Shown: in pieces, positions 1 to 12,500 of the stretch
Layout: the number at the start of each line of letters is the position of its first letter
Numbering within the stretch: position 1 is the stretch's first letter
DNA from: Inonotus obliquus
Taxonomy: Eukaryota > Basidiomycota > Agaricomycetes > Hymenochaetales > Hymenochaetaceae
DNA: 64,000 bases
Reading direction: 5' to 3'
Assembly: GCA_032164295.1 (NCBI GenBank)
Contig: JAJHTX010000006.1
Coordinates: 2,542,001-2,606,000 of the forward strand
Position numbers and translations under genes: made by a program
The notes under the pieces: model-generated
What the model was told of the DNA's origin: nothing
The model's input: only the letters and a program-made list of their open reading frames with translations
Database searches by the model: none

Positions 1-1611
1 AATTCTTGATCCCAATATGGGTTGTTGTCTATTTTTTTTGTTACTACTATCGTCATCACCATCTCTCCGTCTCTTATTCTGCTGCGGATCTGTCACTCAT
101 CTTTGACTCACTGAAACGGAACACGGTTCCCCTTGGAGTGATAGGTACTCTCTTTCCCAACAGAGAATCTCGACTTTACCCTTGGCGTTCATTCCATATC
201 ACTGCTGCTTGATCATCTCGAATCCTGACATCCGCAATTGCTATCCACACTCTCACCATCAACTTCATAGCTCTATCTCAGGACTCCTTCCACGGATTTG
301 ACTCCTCACTTTCCACCTTGGCTTTATTAGAGATGTTCTGTATTTCATGTGGATCATGCCCCGTTAAGTATATCAACATCTGGCTTTCTACTTTTCTCCT
401 GTAGAAGACTTAGACTCGGATAACCCTCTATCCCTGAATCTAATAATATCCGTGCCGAGTGTCTCCTCTCAACGGTAACCTTGACGCAGCAAGACTTTAC
501 ACACCGGCGATATCATGCATCGTCCTGTACTACGGCGCATTGACCCCCTTGCATGGAGCCAGTAGGGCCGAACGGTAGCCAGCATTGGACACGAATATCT
601 TCCAAGTATATCATGGTTACGAACGTACTTTATGACACGCTCTCTCAAGGTCTGCACAAGAAATAACTCTTGATTGGAGGGGCCCTGAAATTAATGTCTT
701 TGGCTTCTACAGATCATTGAAGTACTAGCTCCATTGAAGCAAACCCCTTTGGGCTTTAGGAATGTTTCCGGAAACATGATCAGTCTATAGTTTTCTAAGG
801 AGGGATTAAGCCTGAGACTCGGAGAGAGTTTTGTGAATGAATCATGGTGTTCATCCACGTACACATCCGCTCCTCGAGCAGTGTTGTTTCTGTTGCCTAT
901 CCTCAAGCTTGTCGTAAGCAACAAGGTTCGCAACGCCGCACGATAGCACCAACCTCGGCCACAACCGCTTGACGACAGGGTTGACTGACTCGGCCGTAAC
1001 CGCAGCCGACCGCGCGTAGCCGCGTACTCAACACAAAATCAACATCATCAGAAGGAAATCAGACATCAGTGGATTGATCAAAGTGAGTAACGAGGACGAG
1101 TTCTATGCAGTGCGATCAGCTGTGTGAACGGTGGCCGATGACTACGCATAATAATTCTATAAAAGCAGAAATGATTTGATATTGATACCAAGTATAAAAA
1201 TAACCCCGGTTGCTCCCGTTGCCGTGAACGAGCTGAAACGATTGATCAACGCTAATTTACTGCACCACGACCATCCCCTCTCTTCGTCCTCCCACCACCA
1301 TCACCATCTCCTCCCTCCCTTTTCATTCCTTGACAGACGTTTAGAGGCCGGCCTCGCTCGCTCGTATATATAAAAGACGCAGACTCTACGCTCTTTACAA
1401 CGTTGACGTTGACGTCAAAGCGAGCTCGACTCCAACAGATACGCTCTTTTAAGATTGAATTCGGTGAACTAGAGAAAAACGGGGAAATCGTACTAATTAT
1501 CTGTGTCTTTTTGTGGGTCCATTCCATGTCCAGGTTTTATACTGACACTCATGGATGCTAATTTACCTTCTTTGCGGCTGCTGCAGTGTGTAATCCCATT
1601 GTACTTCCGAG
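1..1611. other. Intergenic and 5' flank, no supported gene
   Basis: I found no reading frame with convincing protein character or splice structure here. The stretch from about 940 to 1020 is rich in CCG/CGG-type words but encodes nothing recognisable. The right end is the promoter and leader of the gene that starts at 1612. Any gene in the first kilobase would have to be a fragment that continues beyond the window. Confidence 0.5.
1365..1375 (+). promoter_or_regulatory. TATA box of the membrane-protein gene
   Basis: A clean TATATATAAAA stands about 240 bp upstream of the ATG at 1612 in otherwise mixed-composition DNA. The spacing fits a leader of roughly 200 bases. Transcription start is not known. 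Confidence 0.5.
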
Positions 1612-2797
1612 ATGAGTTATCCCAACTTCAATGGCCCTAGCTATGGCGGGCAGGCGCGTCGGGAAGAGGACAAGGTTGTTGTGGTGCGTCTAACCTTTCC
1701 AAATGACAATGCATGCATACTTATTATGAATGCGTGCATCATTGCAGTATCTCTCGCCAAAACAGCCTGTCCCCGATATGGTCCCTTATGAGTTACACGA
1801 GCATGTACGTTCCTTCTCATTCACGTCGGAACTGTGAGATGGTCTGAAGGTACTGAGACCGTGATCGTGAATAGGTATTCCCAGATGAATGGCAATCCCG
1901 CACCCTCGCCATTCGAGACCTTGCCTTCCGTTATTATTATCCCCTGTTCGAGCGCATCTGGATCATCGTTGCGTCCCTGTAAGTCATTAATATTTTCTCC
2001 TTATCATGACTTGGCAAAGGTATCTTATCAAATGGTAACCCCATAGAGCGGTGATCATTGTCCCACTCGCTCTGTATCAAGTCATATTCAACGCGATGTA
2101 CGCCGACTTAAGGCCCCACACTGCAGAGCACTACTTCCGCGCTCGGTCAATCTCGTTCGCTGTCTTCGTTGGGACGTTCCTCGTCTTTGTAGCTCCCATG
2201 CTCATCTGGAAGGCCATTGTTCGTCTCATTTCCCTCATCGGCTTCTTTCATATGATGCGATGTCTAACTTGTTCCGAATTGTAACAACAGGGAAAAAGAC
2301 GCCTTCGCAACCTCGTTCAAGGCTGGGAAAAAGTCGACCGAGCAGGTAAAGCACCCGGTGCATTTGTACCCGTTTGGAGAGCCCAGACACCTTCCATTTT
2401 CAAGTCGACTTGCGTTAGTGGTTCTTCTTCATATATCCATGGCATTGGACTCACTTATGGGCTTCGGGGCTTCTTGACCGGCCAAAATGATTGCAGATCG
2501 TGACAATCACAACACCACCGAATGCGCGACCATCGCTCTTCCATCCGAATGCGTACTTACCTTCAGTTAGTCCTTCTCCCGCCCATCTCCCTATCAACCT
2601 TAATTCTAAACTTCCCACTACAGTACATAAACCCGCCGCTCGACTCAAGTGCAGGTGCAGCATACTACTACTACCCGTATGCACCAGGTCAAGCCGGACT
2701 CCCTCGCATGAGCGTAGCTGGTACACTTCCAAGCTACCAAGCCGCAGCTCCCGAGCAGGCGAAGGATAATAAGTATTTCGAGGATGTCAAAGTCTAG
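1612..2797 (+). CDS. Two-pass membrane protein of unknown function (256 aa, 7 exons)
   Basis: I do not recognise the family. The spliced model is exons 1612-1683, 1748-1804, 1875-1978, 2047-2218, 2291-2413, 2497-2565 and 2624-2797, all with GT-AG introns of 58-83 bp and consistent phases, giving 256 residues. The N-terminus is polar and Gly/Tyr-rich. Two hydrophobic helices follow, one around residues 65-88 (IWIIVASLAVIIVPLALYQV) and one around 107-130 (FAVFVGTFLVFVAPMLIW). They are separated by a short loop and followed by a basic GKRRLRN stretch, so the C-terminal half is probably cytosolic. The tail is Tyr/Pro/Ala-rich with four consecutive tyrosines and ends in an acidic/basic KDNKYFEDVKV. 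Position and helix count suggest a small ER or plasma-membrane protein; the role is unknown. The start is the first ATG after the leader and is well supported. Its stop codon coincides with the left edge of the large duplication described elsewhere. Confidence 0.8.
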
Positions 2798-3692
2798 ACT
2801 TCAGATCGACTTCTAGGAACCCTTTCTCAGCCAGTTTCTGCGATGTGTTTAGCTTGGATGATATTAATACGCTGGACTTGCGTCGCAAGTTAGCGGTTGA
2901 ATGATGGACGTATATTATGATCCTTTTGGACTGTAGACCATCGGTGTTGTAGTTTCCCCTTTGCTTTCCCTCCGCTCGCCCTCCTCTCACCTACCTACTT
3001 CGGTGATCGAATGCCCGTAGTACGTACGACTCGATCACGTCCTGTCTTTTCTGTAATGTAAATACTCATGACCTCGACGAGTTGGGCTGTGCCCAGCTCT
3101 GTATGTAATCCTCTGAGTCCTCCCCTTCCTGGCCCTTCTCAAAAAACATTGCTAATTTACTACTGATTGCAAATATCACTCGGCGTAAGTTTGAAGAATG
3201 AACTTGGGCCTGTCTGGATTCGGATTAGAGAGTCGTGGATTCAGGTAGCAAGATTCAGGTAACAACTTATTGTGAATCGCAAGACTTCTGCACTCTTGCG
3301 GTTCACCCTCGTTTACTGTTGTTCACTGGCAGTACTCTAGTCCAATGGATTGATTTTTGGACGTTGGAGCTTAGATGGCCAAATGATTATAGGATATGGT
3401 AATTACATACTACCGAATGCCCCCTCCACCTCTCGTCCACGTATATACATTCTGTAAGTCCGACCACAGAGTAGCTCCATTCGATCAAATGTTAAGTTGA
3501 AAATACGAAGTAGGTACATGGGATGGGTCTGGCTTGATGGCTTGGGATGTCCAAGAATTTAGACTGACGTAAATAGATACCGAACGTATTCGAGAACGTC
3601 TGTTTCGTCTGTTTCGTCTGTTTTGTCTGTTCCGCCTGTTTCTGTTCTATCTGTTTCACATCGCGACACAGAATAAGCCTCATTCAACATAC
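2798..3692. other. Non-coding 3' flank shared by both duplicates
   Basis: This holds the 3' end of the membrane-protein gene and about 500 bp of non-coding DNA that is nearly base-for-base identical to 8911-9590. I see no independent gene. It ends in the nonamer repeat at 3600-3645, just beyond the stop of copy A. Confidence 0.6.
3600..3645. repeat. Nonamer tandem repeat, GTCTGTTTC-like (copy A)
   Basis: About five imperfect nine-base units of the type GTCTGTTTC. On the minus strand the array could be a last exon of copy A. A GTGAGT donor (exon end 3710) and a CAG acceptor (exon start 3650) would define a 59 bp intron and an acidic, Thr/Asp-rich tail ending at a stop at 3559-3561. The simpler reading is that the protein stops at 3693 and the repeat is untranslated. 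Confidence 0.6.
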
Positions 3693-6600
3693 TTATAAAG
3701 AACACTCACCATTCACCGGAAGAATCAAGAATTTCCCGCTGGTAATCGTTGATCTACCATACCGACCTTCCCAACAATCGTGGACTTTAAACGGCTCAGC
3801 GGAAGGACATTCATCCAAGTCCGTATTGGACTGAACCGACCAGATTATCACACGCCCATCCTCGTCGGCAAACGCGAACATATACGGGAATATATGTTCC
3901 CCACGGCCGACCGCGAAGCTCACAGGTTTCTTAGGCATAGCCTCCCCAGTCGGCGTTGTGAAAATGTGCAGCGCCGACATATAGTCTTCATCAGGTTTGC
4001 GATGAAGCGCCACAATTTCACCTATGCGAGTTGAACAAATATAATAGCAATGAATCGAAGAAAAGCGTACCCTTCGAATAGCCAACGAGTATCTTGTCTT
4101 CATCTCCATAAAATGTGATGGCATCTTCTGGTTGTTCCAACCTATCCCACCAAGGCAGGTCCCGAAGAGAACTAATATGCCTTATGACTTCCTTGGGCTC
4201 CTCGTTAGATTCAGAGATGGATAGTTCAGCTACCTGGGCTCCGTACTAGGTACAGTTAACAAAGGAAGGGTAGGAAAGTTCAGTTTGACTTACTTTGCTT
4301 CCGAGGAGCAAGATTCTATTCGACGAAAGGGACACAGTCATTGACGTATGGCCTTGCGATACCCGGTGCGTACTGAATCCGCTCCATCAATGCCTGCGCA
4401 ATTTCATCAACAGATACAGACCTCTGAATGAATGAATTTCCTTGGTCCACGTTAAGCACTAGAATGACCGGGTGAGGCGAGAGAAGCGAATGCATAGTAT
4501 CTCAGCACACCAAACAATTGAGACAATTCCTGGTCCACTTCCACCAGACACAGCAGATAGTTGCGAACAAATGCAGCATCAATAACTCGATTGACCTTGC
4601 GCAGCTTCGATACGTTGATCGATCGACCCGGAATCTCCTACAGATCATGAATCGGCGGTATAGCAAGATGGTGTTGAAATCTCTACCTCGCATTTTTCAT
4701 TCTAGGGGAGAGATGATGAAGCGTTCCAGCCAAGTAGGAGAAGGACTCACAAAGAACTTTATTATTGATCCAACGGTGCAGATGAAGCCTGTAATACAAT
4801 GAGTCTCCAGTCGTCAACCTTCATGCAGAGTTACCTTTGGTATCCGCATCGTCCTCAAAGGTCCAATGCGCGAATGTTACTGACTCGTTGAAGTGACCCA
4901 AATTTTCTCTAGCCCGCCGGTGTTCTATCCGGTCATATCGTATTTTCCAGATAGACACCGACTTGCGTGATCTTGTCAATAGTAAACCGGAGCGACCGTC
5001 AAAGGATCTAGGATGCCTGGTGCAACAAATGAGACATTCGTCGGCCAGTGAAGACCGCATACCCACCACGATATCGACTCTACTCTCTCTCCATCGGGTG
5101 TTTTCATTGGTTCGAATAGAGAACATGTATCCGGCTATATTCCGATGATCAGTGAGTGCCTCCACTCTGCTCAAGCAGTGCTTAACAATCTGTAAATCGT
5201 GACTGAATCATTTCTAAATGATTATGAGAAGGCAAAGCTTCGGATGAAAGGAATGACCTACCGAGCAGATGCAAGGAGATTCCACCGAGGTGAGATATCT
5301 AGCAACTTTTCAAGTGGTTTGTACGTAGGCTGGCGTCGCTGTGAGTAATGAAGTGTCCAAGAATCACGAAGGAATTACAGTAATCACTTACCACTCCCTG
5401 ATCACCCATGATCGACTCAGTTTCTGCAGCAGCCTTAACAGTTACCATTGCATCCTCCGGCTGCGTTTCCGCGACTAGTTGTGCACTAGTTTCCAAGTCA
5501 GATGCCTCGGGAGATGGAAAAGCAATCTCCGAGGCATCTGGGATAGTGGCAGCGGAAGGATCTTGGTTTCGGGCAATATCCGATTCCTCTTGTTTCTCCC
5601 TTCCACTCTCCACATCCGAGCCTTCGTGTGGGCTGATAACGCGCCAATTCATTATGTACTCTCTAACACTTATCACTGAGTGTCTTATCTGAATACTTAT
5701 CCTCCAGAGACGCCCTTTAATCATATTGTCGAATGTATCGCACACCATTGCTAAGAAATCCTCGAGATTGGCCCAGCCAGCCATATGCCTCGCCTTCCAT
5801 TTCTCAAACAGGAACCATGAGGAGAAAATAAATATGGCATATGCATGAGTGCCAGCGAAAGTTGATGGGATGACAGCGGAACTCCAGAATCCCTGAGATA
5901 TGAGTATAATGTGAGTATCCACCACCATATAGGACAGCTCCAGCTCACCTCCTGATCGCCAACACGAAAGGCAAGAAGGCATAGTCCAACTGAAAATGTT
6001 ATCAATGCCGTTATCAATGTATACATTGGTCCGTTTCGGAACCAGAAATAGAGCGATGATGGAAGCGCCAGATCTGGCTTACACCTGCGTGTCAAATCAA
6101 AAATATGCTCCAACTTTGGTCAAAAATGCCATACACGGAAGACTGGCGCCATGTCATGACAAGTAGACTATACACTGCGGAAGCAGTGCTGAAGACCAGC
6201 GAGACGAACCACAGTGTGTTCGTTGCATTCGTCAACAGAGAGCCATCATCGTCGGCAGTTATTTGCAGTGTCGTCGCGGTAACGCTGGAGAGGAATGTCG
6301 CGATAGTGGTCAGGTTCAGATATCGCTGGCTGAGAAAATCCTGTGATTGACGAAGTGCTGCGATTTCTTTCAAGGAATGAGTGCCCATGGCTCGAATATA
6401 AATTTAGCTGGGGATGTGGAAACAGCTTACGTTTCTCAGCAACATCGGTAAGCGGGTTGACGAAGTCCTCGAAGTCCTTGAACAATGGCCTAAACATGCA
6501 CTCCAGATATTCGTCCACGGGACAGTAATAGCAATGGCCTTTTAATAGTTCATGAGTTAAATTGCAACACGAGCAACGTAAATGTACTGCTTACCATACT

Positions 6601-7734
6601 CTGCACCTAGCATTACCGAAATAGCCTGATATCCCGATGAGTATTCATTTGTGACGGCGAGTCTGGAATAGGACGTACTCTTGAGTGTTCAATTATCGAC
6701 TCGAGCGTGTCGAAGAAGGCCGTGTTATAGAGACCGAGCTCCTTGAACCCAACCTGAACTTGCAGTGCAGACTTGTTACAGGAATCGAGAGATACTGCAC
6801 AGTCGTGAGGATCTACGTTAAAAGGACTCAATTCCAGTTCCACTAGCAAACTGTGTTCTTACACTGCAGGATGGGGCTCTCGCTATCGATTACGAATGTT
6901 TCCCTACATACAGAAGCAATCAGAAATAGCAGATGCCTGAATTATAGCATAACGGACGCTATCTTGTTGACCGATTTGTGCATCTCTTCCAGTGCTCTTG
7001 CGGTGCGTCCTCCTCCTCCGAGTGCACTGAGCAAACTCCGAATATGTTCATTCTACAGTTATTCATATCAGTTGCTGAAAGTTAATGCAGTTGAGCAACA
7101 CATTACCAGTTGTCCATGTTTCTTACACAGCCTTCTCAGCTCCATCAGCCAGATGCAAGACTCGGAGTGAGACAGCGGATTCTTACTCCTTGAAGTGGGA
7201 TACTTGCTTCATCCTGATTTCGGCCTCCGTCTCATTCAGTTTTGTAGTCTCTTTTCCGAGCGGTGCAGGAGAATGTTTCTCGTGTGCATCTGACGCTTTG
7301 CTGTAAGCCGTCTGCAATGATCTCGCAAGTCGGAACACTTGCCTGTTTCCCGGTTGCTGAGGTCCTCTTCTAAGAAACAGACTAAGAGGTATGGCCATGA
7401 ATCCAAGTATGAAAACACACCATCATTCGATCCAGAATCTTCCCCTTCTTCATCAGAGTTCACTGAATTTTATTTCCAGTCATGGTCACCGATTTCAGCC
7501 CAGAAGAAAATTCACCGTCACCATTGGAGAATTGTCTTCTCTCATCCACCACCTCTGCCAGTACATACAGGAGCTTGCGAAGAAACTTCCTCTGAGCGGG
7601 CTTTATCGACACACTTAATTTTCTTCTTTCAGAAGGCGAACTGCGAGAACTGCGACCTAATGAAGTGTCAGTAAGTTGAAGTTGTATTTCATGGCAAGAG
7701 CAGACTGACTTCGACGACCTCTAGGAGTAGACAT
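3693..7734 (-). CDS. Membrane/beta-propeller paralogue A, probably frameshifted
   Basis: First of three tandem paralogues of a family I do not recognise. Start ATG at 7734 gives M-S-T-P-R-G-R-R, then a small intron. The layout read from exon fragments is: basic Arg/Ser N-terminus; a helical segment with the KPAQRKFLRKL motif; more helical exons; a four-helix membrane block at 6388-5750 (TIATFLSSVTATT, LWFVSLVFSTASAVYSLLVM, LITALITFSVGLCLLAF, and a fourth near 5900-5800); an acidic tail; then many short exons with WD40/propeller-like strands ending in a DEDGRVIIWSVQ repeat. Compared with copy B the second exon has 35 bases where B has 36 (about 7449-7483), which puts a TGA in frame soon after. 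A cryptic splice site or a downstream start could rescue it, so I list it as a CDS, but it may be a pseudogene. The stop could also lie at 3559 if the last GTGAGT is used as a donor. Exon borders in the middle are approximate. Confidence 0.55.
5750..6388 (-). other. Four-helix membrane block of paralogue A
   Basis: Two consecutive exons encode four strongly hydrophobic stretches separated by short loops, preceded by a conserved QSQDFLSQRYLNLT segment. The same block in copy B (11640-12278) is nearly unchanged, with about 540 bp visually identical. Copy C (16540-17240) conserves the pattern at the protein level. A channel-like or signalling membrane module is possible; nothing in the sequence names it. 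Confidence 0.7.
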
Positions 7735-7975
7735 GCTTGAAGATTAGTTTTGCTGGGACTAGTGATTGTTTGGTGGCAAGACAGTTTTCATTGATGCACG
7801 AGGTGGACATGAAGTCCTCACGTCCAAAAATAACTGGTGCACATTGTGCCGCACCTCTACCGCACCTTTTCCACACCTTTTCCACCTACATTTACATCCA
7901 TTATCTCTCCCATCAAGCATTGCTGTGGGGGTGAGCGGAGTACCATAGAAATACCATGAGGTTGCGAAAGATACG

Positions 7976-8718
7976 TGCATCTTTTTGAACAGGATGCCCC
8001 ACGCGTTATTGTTCGCATTTTTTATCGGCAATCTCCGCGGGTCCGCATTAGCTATACTGCAGTCATTGATATCATCAACGCTTGACCAATTGAATCGCAC
8101 AAAGAAACATGAATCTGAGAGCCATTCCATTGAGTATCTACTTCTCATATGATGCAGTACTACCTTTGGTAATATTCAAATAGTCCTCAGTGGTCCACTG
8201 CGCGGATGTTACTGACTCCGACTCGAGCAGGTGACCCAGCATTGATATTCCTGCAGTCGGTCGAGATCCAAAGACTTCGTAATAAACGCGCCAGATAGTC
8301 ACCAACTTGCGTGACCTTGTTACTACTGGAGGCTGTAAACCTTTCGAACCTGATGGCACTAGGAGGCCTGGCACAACAAGTGAGACATTCGTAGGGCAGT
8401 GAGGACTGAATACCCACCACGATATCGACGCTATTCTCTCCCCATCAGGTGTTTCCCTCGGTTCAAACAGAGGATATGTATCTGGGTATTTTCTGATGAT
8501 CAGTGAGCGCCTCAACTCTGCTCGATCAATGCTTGCTAGTTCGTTAATCATAACTGAATCGTTTCTAAATGACTATGAGAAGACGGTGTCTCAGATAAAA
8601 CTGAGTGACACACCGAGCAGATGCAAGAAGATTCTAGCCTGGTGAGAAGTCTAGCAACTTTTTGAGTGGTTTATACATATGCTGGTGCCATCTCGTTTAA
8701 TGAAGCATCCAGGAATCA
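7976..8718 (-). pseudogene. Fragment of a fourth membrane/propeller copy
   Basis: Minus-strand sequence at about 8140-8650 matches the middle, propeller-coding part of the paralogues (4830-5300 in A, 10720-11190 in B). It shares the TPDGERI/V, SISWWVF, TRSRKxVxIW and ESVTSAQW motifs. It lacks the membrane exons and the C-terminal exons. At 8718 it is joined directly to a copy of the DNA that follows the membrane-protein gene at 2794. The frame is open for about 137 codons (8551-8138), partly across what are introns in the full copies. It looks like the left-over end of a larger unit that was cut at the duplication joint. Confidence 0.65.
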
Positions 8719-8918
8719 CTCTAGACTTCAGATCGACTTCACTAGAAACATCTGCACAGCCAGTTTCTGCAATGTATTTAGCTTGATTGAGAATAATATG
8801 CTGGACTCGCGTCGCAAGTTTGGACGTATAATATGATCCTTTTGGACTGCAGACCATCGGCGATGTAGTTTTCCTTTGATTTCGCTCCCCTCGCCCTCCT
8901 CTCACCTTCGTGATCGAA

Positions 8919-9596
8919 TGCACGTAGTACGTACGACTCGATCACGTCCTGTCTTTTCTGTAATGTAAATACTCATGACCTCGACGAGTTGGGCTGTGCC
9001 CAGCTCTGTATGTAATCCTCTGAGTCCTCCCCTTCCTGGCCCTTCTCAAAAAACATTGCTAATTTACTACTGATTGCAAATATCACTCGGCGTAAGTTTG
9101 AAGAATGAACTTGGGCCTGTCTGGATTCGGATTAGAGAGTCGTGGATTCAGGTAGCAAGATTCAGGTAACAACTTATTGTGAATCGCAAGACTTCTGCAC
9201 TCTTGCGGTTCACCCTCGTTTACTGTTGTTCACTGGCAGTACTCTAGTCCAATGGATTGATTTTTGGACGTTGGAGCTTAGATGGCCAAATGATTATAGG
9301 ATATGGTAATTACATACTACCGAATGCCCCCTCCACCTCTCGTCCACGTATATACATTCTGTAAGTCCGACCACATAGTTGCATTCGATCAAATGTTAAG
9401 TTGAAAATACGAAGTAGGTACATGGGATGGGTCTGGCTTGATGGCTTGGGATGTCCAAGAATTTAGACTGACGTAAATAGATACCGAACGTATTCGAGAA
9501 CGTCTGTTTCGTCTGTTTCGTCTGTTTTGTCTGTTCCGCCTGTTTCTGTTCCATCTGTTTCACATCGCGACACAGAATAAGCCTCATTCAACATAC
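8919..9596. other. Duplicated non-coding flank of copy B
   Basis: Nearly identical to 3010-3692; I noticed only a handful of differences over about 600 bp. It contains no gene of its own. The near-identity contrasts with the clearly diverged exons next to it. Confidence 0.6.
9504..9549. repeat. Nonamer tandem repeat (copy B)
   Basis: Same GTCTGTTTC-type units as at 3600-3645, in the same position relative to the gene's stop. The same optional last intron and exon can be drawn here, with an alternative stop at 9463-9465. Confidence 0.6.
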
Positions 9597-12500
9597 TTAT
9601 AAAGAACACTCACCATTCACCGAAAGAATCAAGAATTTTCCGCTAGTAATCGTTGGTCTACCATACCAACCTTCCCGACGATCGTGGACTTCAAACGGCT
9701 CAGCGGAAGGACAACTATCCAGGATCGGATTGGACTGAACCGTCCAGATTATCACGCGCCCATCCTCGTCGGCGAACGCGAACATATACGGTAATGTATC
9801 GCTACGAATCGCGAAGCTCACAAGTTTCTTAGGCATAGCCTCCCCAGTCGGTGTCGTGAAAATGTGCAGCGTCGACATACGGTCTTCATCGGGTTTGCGA
9901 TGAAGCACCACGATTTCACCTATGCGAGGTGAACAAATATAATAGCAATGAATCGAAGAAAAGCGTACCCTTCGAATAGCCAACGAGTATCTTGCCTTCA
10001 TCTCCATGAAATGCGATGGAATCTTCTAGTAGCTCCGACCTAACCCACCAAGGAAAGTCCCGAACAGAGCTATTGACGTCTTTGGGCTCCTCGGTGGATT
10101 CAGAGATGGACAGTTCAACTACCTGGGCTCTGTACTAGGTACAGTTAACAAAGGAAGGGCAGGAAAGTTCAGTTTGACTTACTTTGCTTCCGAGGAGCAG
10201 GATTCTACTCGACGAAAGAGACACGGTCATTGACGTATGCCCCCGCGATACCTGGTGCGTACTGAATCTCGCTCCATTAGTGCCAACACAATTTAATCAA
10301 CAGATACAGACCTTCGAATGAATGAATTTCCTTGGTCCACGTTAAGCACTAGATTAACCGGGTGAGGTGAGAGAAGTGGATGCATACTGACTCAGCATAC
10401 CAAATAATTCAGACGATTCCGTGTCCACGTCCACGAGACACAGCAGATAGTTGCGAGCAAATGCAGCATCAATCACTCGATTGACCTTGCGCAGCTTCGA
10501 GACGTCGATCGATCGATCCGGAATCTCCTACAGGATTGATGAACGATGGTACGGAAAGATGGCATTGAGGTCACTACCTCGCATTTTTCATTCTGTCGGA
10601 AAAATGATCAAGCATTCCGGCTAAGAAGGAGAAGCACTCACAAAGAACTTTATTGTTGACCCAACGGTGCAGAGAAAGCCTGAAATCCAATGAGTTTCCA
10701 GTAGCCCATCTTCATGCAGTACTACCTTTGACATCCAAATCGTTCGGAGAGATCCACTGCGAGGATGTTACTGACTCGTTAAGGTAGCTCAACATTTTTC
10801 CATCCCATCGAAATTCCATCCAGATCCGTTGTATTTTCCAGATAGACACCGATTTGCGTGACCTTGTCAATAGTAAACCGGAGGTGTCATGATTCCCAAA
10901 GGAACTGGGATGCCTGGAACAACAATTGAGACATTTGTAGGCCAGAAGACTGAATACCCACCATGATATCGACTCTACTCTCTCTCCGTCAGGTGTATTC
11001 ATTGGTTCGAATAGAGGCCGTGTATCCGGCTATATTCTGATGATCAGTGAGTGCCTCCACACTGCTCAAGCAGTGCTTACCAATATATAAATCGTGATTG
11101 AATTATTTCTAAATGATTATGAGAAGAGAAAGCTTCGGATGAATTGAATGACCCACCGAGCAGATGCAAGGAGATTGCAGTAAGGTGAGATGTCTAGCAA
11201 CTTTTCACGTGGTTTGTACGTGTGCTGGCGTCGCTGTGAGTAATGAAGTGTCCAAGAATCACGAAGGAATTAATCACTTACCACTCCCTGATCACCCATG
11301 ATCGACTCAGTTTCTGCAGCAGCCTTAACAGTTACCATTGCATCCTCCGGCTGCGTTTCCGCGACTAGTCGTGTAACAATTTCCAAGTCAGATGCCTCGG
11401 GAGATGGAAAAGCAATCTCCGGGGCATCTGGGATAGTGGCAGCGGAAGGATACTGGTTTCGGGCAATATCCGATTCCTCTTGTTTCTCCCTTCCACTCTC
11501 CACATCCGAGCCTTCGTGTGGACTGATGACGCGCCAATTCATTATGTACTCTCTAACACTTATCAATGAGTGTCTTATCTGAATACTTATCCTCCAGAGA
11601 CGCCCTTTAATCATATTGTCGAATGTATCGCACACCATTGCTAAGAAATCCTCGAGATTGGCCCAGCCAGCCATATGCCTCGCCTTCCATTTCTCAAACA
11701 GGAACCATGAGGAGAAAATAAATATGGCATATGCATGAGTGCCAGCGAAAGTTGATGGGATGACAGCGGAACTCCAGAATCCCTGAGATATGAGTATAAT
11801 GTGAGTATCCACCACCATATAGGACAGCTCCAGCTCACCTCCTGATCGCCAACACGAAAGGCAAGAAGGCATAGTCCAACTGAAAATGTTATCAATGCCG
11901 TTATCAATGTATACATTGGTCCGTTTCGGAACCAGAAATAGAGCGATGATGGAAGCGCCAGATCTGGCTTACACCTGCGTGTCAAATCAAAAATATGCTC
12001 CAACTTTGGTCAAAAATGCCATACACGGAAGACTGGCGCCATGTCATGACAAGTAGACTATACACTGCGGAAGCAGTGCTGAAGACCAGCGAGACGAACC
12101 ACAGTGTGTTCGTTGCATTTGTCAACAGAGATCCAGCATCGTCGGCAGATATTTGCAGTGTCGTCGCGGTAACGCTGGAGAGGAATGTCGCGATAGTGGT
12201 CAGGTTCAGATATCGCTGGCTGAGAAAATCCTGTGATTGACGAAGCGCTGCGATTTCTTTCAAGGAATGAGTGCCCATGGCTCGAATATAAATTTAGCTG
12301 GGGATGTGGAAACAGCTTACGTTTCTCAGCAACATCGGTAAGCGGGTTGACGAAGTCCTCGAAGTCCTTGAACAATGGACCAAACATGTACACCAGATTT
12401 TCGTCCACGGGACAGTGATAGCAATGGCCTTTGAATAGTTCATGAGTTGAAATGCTACACGAGCAACGTAATGCACTGCTTACCATATTCTGCACCTAGC

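Larger units (their letters stand above)
2794..7975. repeat. Left copy of the ~5.9 kb direct duplication
   Basis: The DNA from the stop codon of the upstream gene to about 7975 recurs at about 8719-13865 with an offset drifting from about 5925 to 5893 bp. It carries the whole of gene copy A. Similarity is uneven. About 2990-3470, 5690-6230 and 7080-7340 match the right copy almost perfectly. The stretches 3700-5300 and 6550-7080 carry many substitutions and small indels. Confidence 0.85.
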
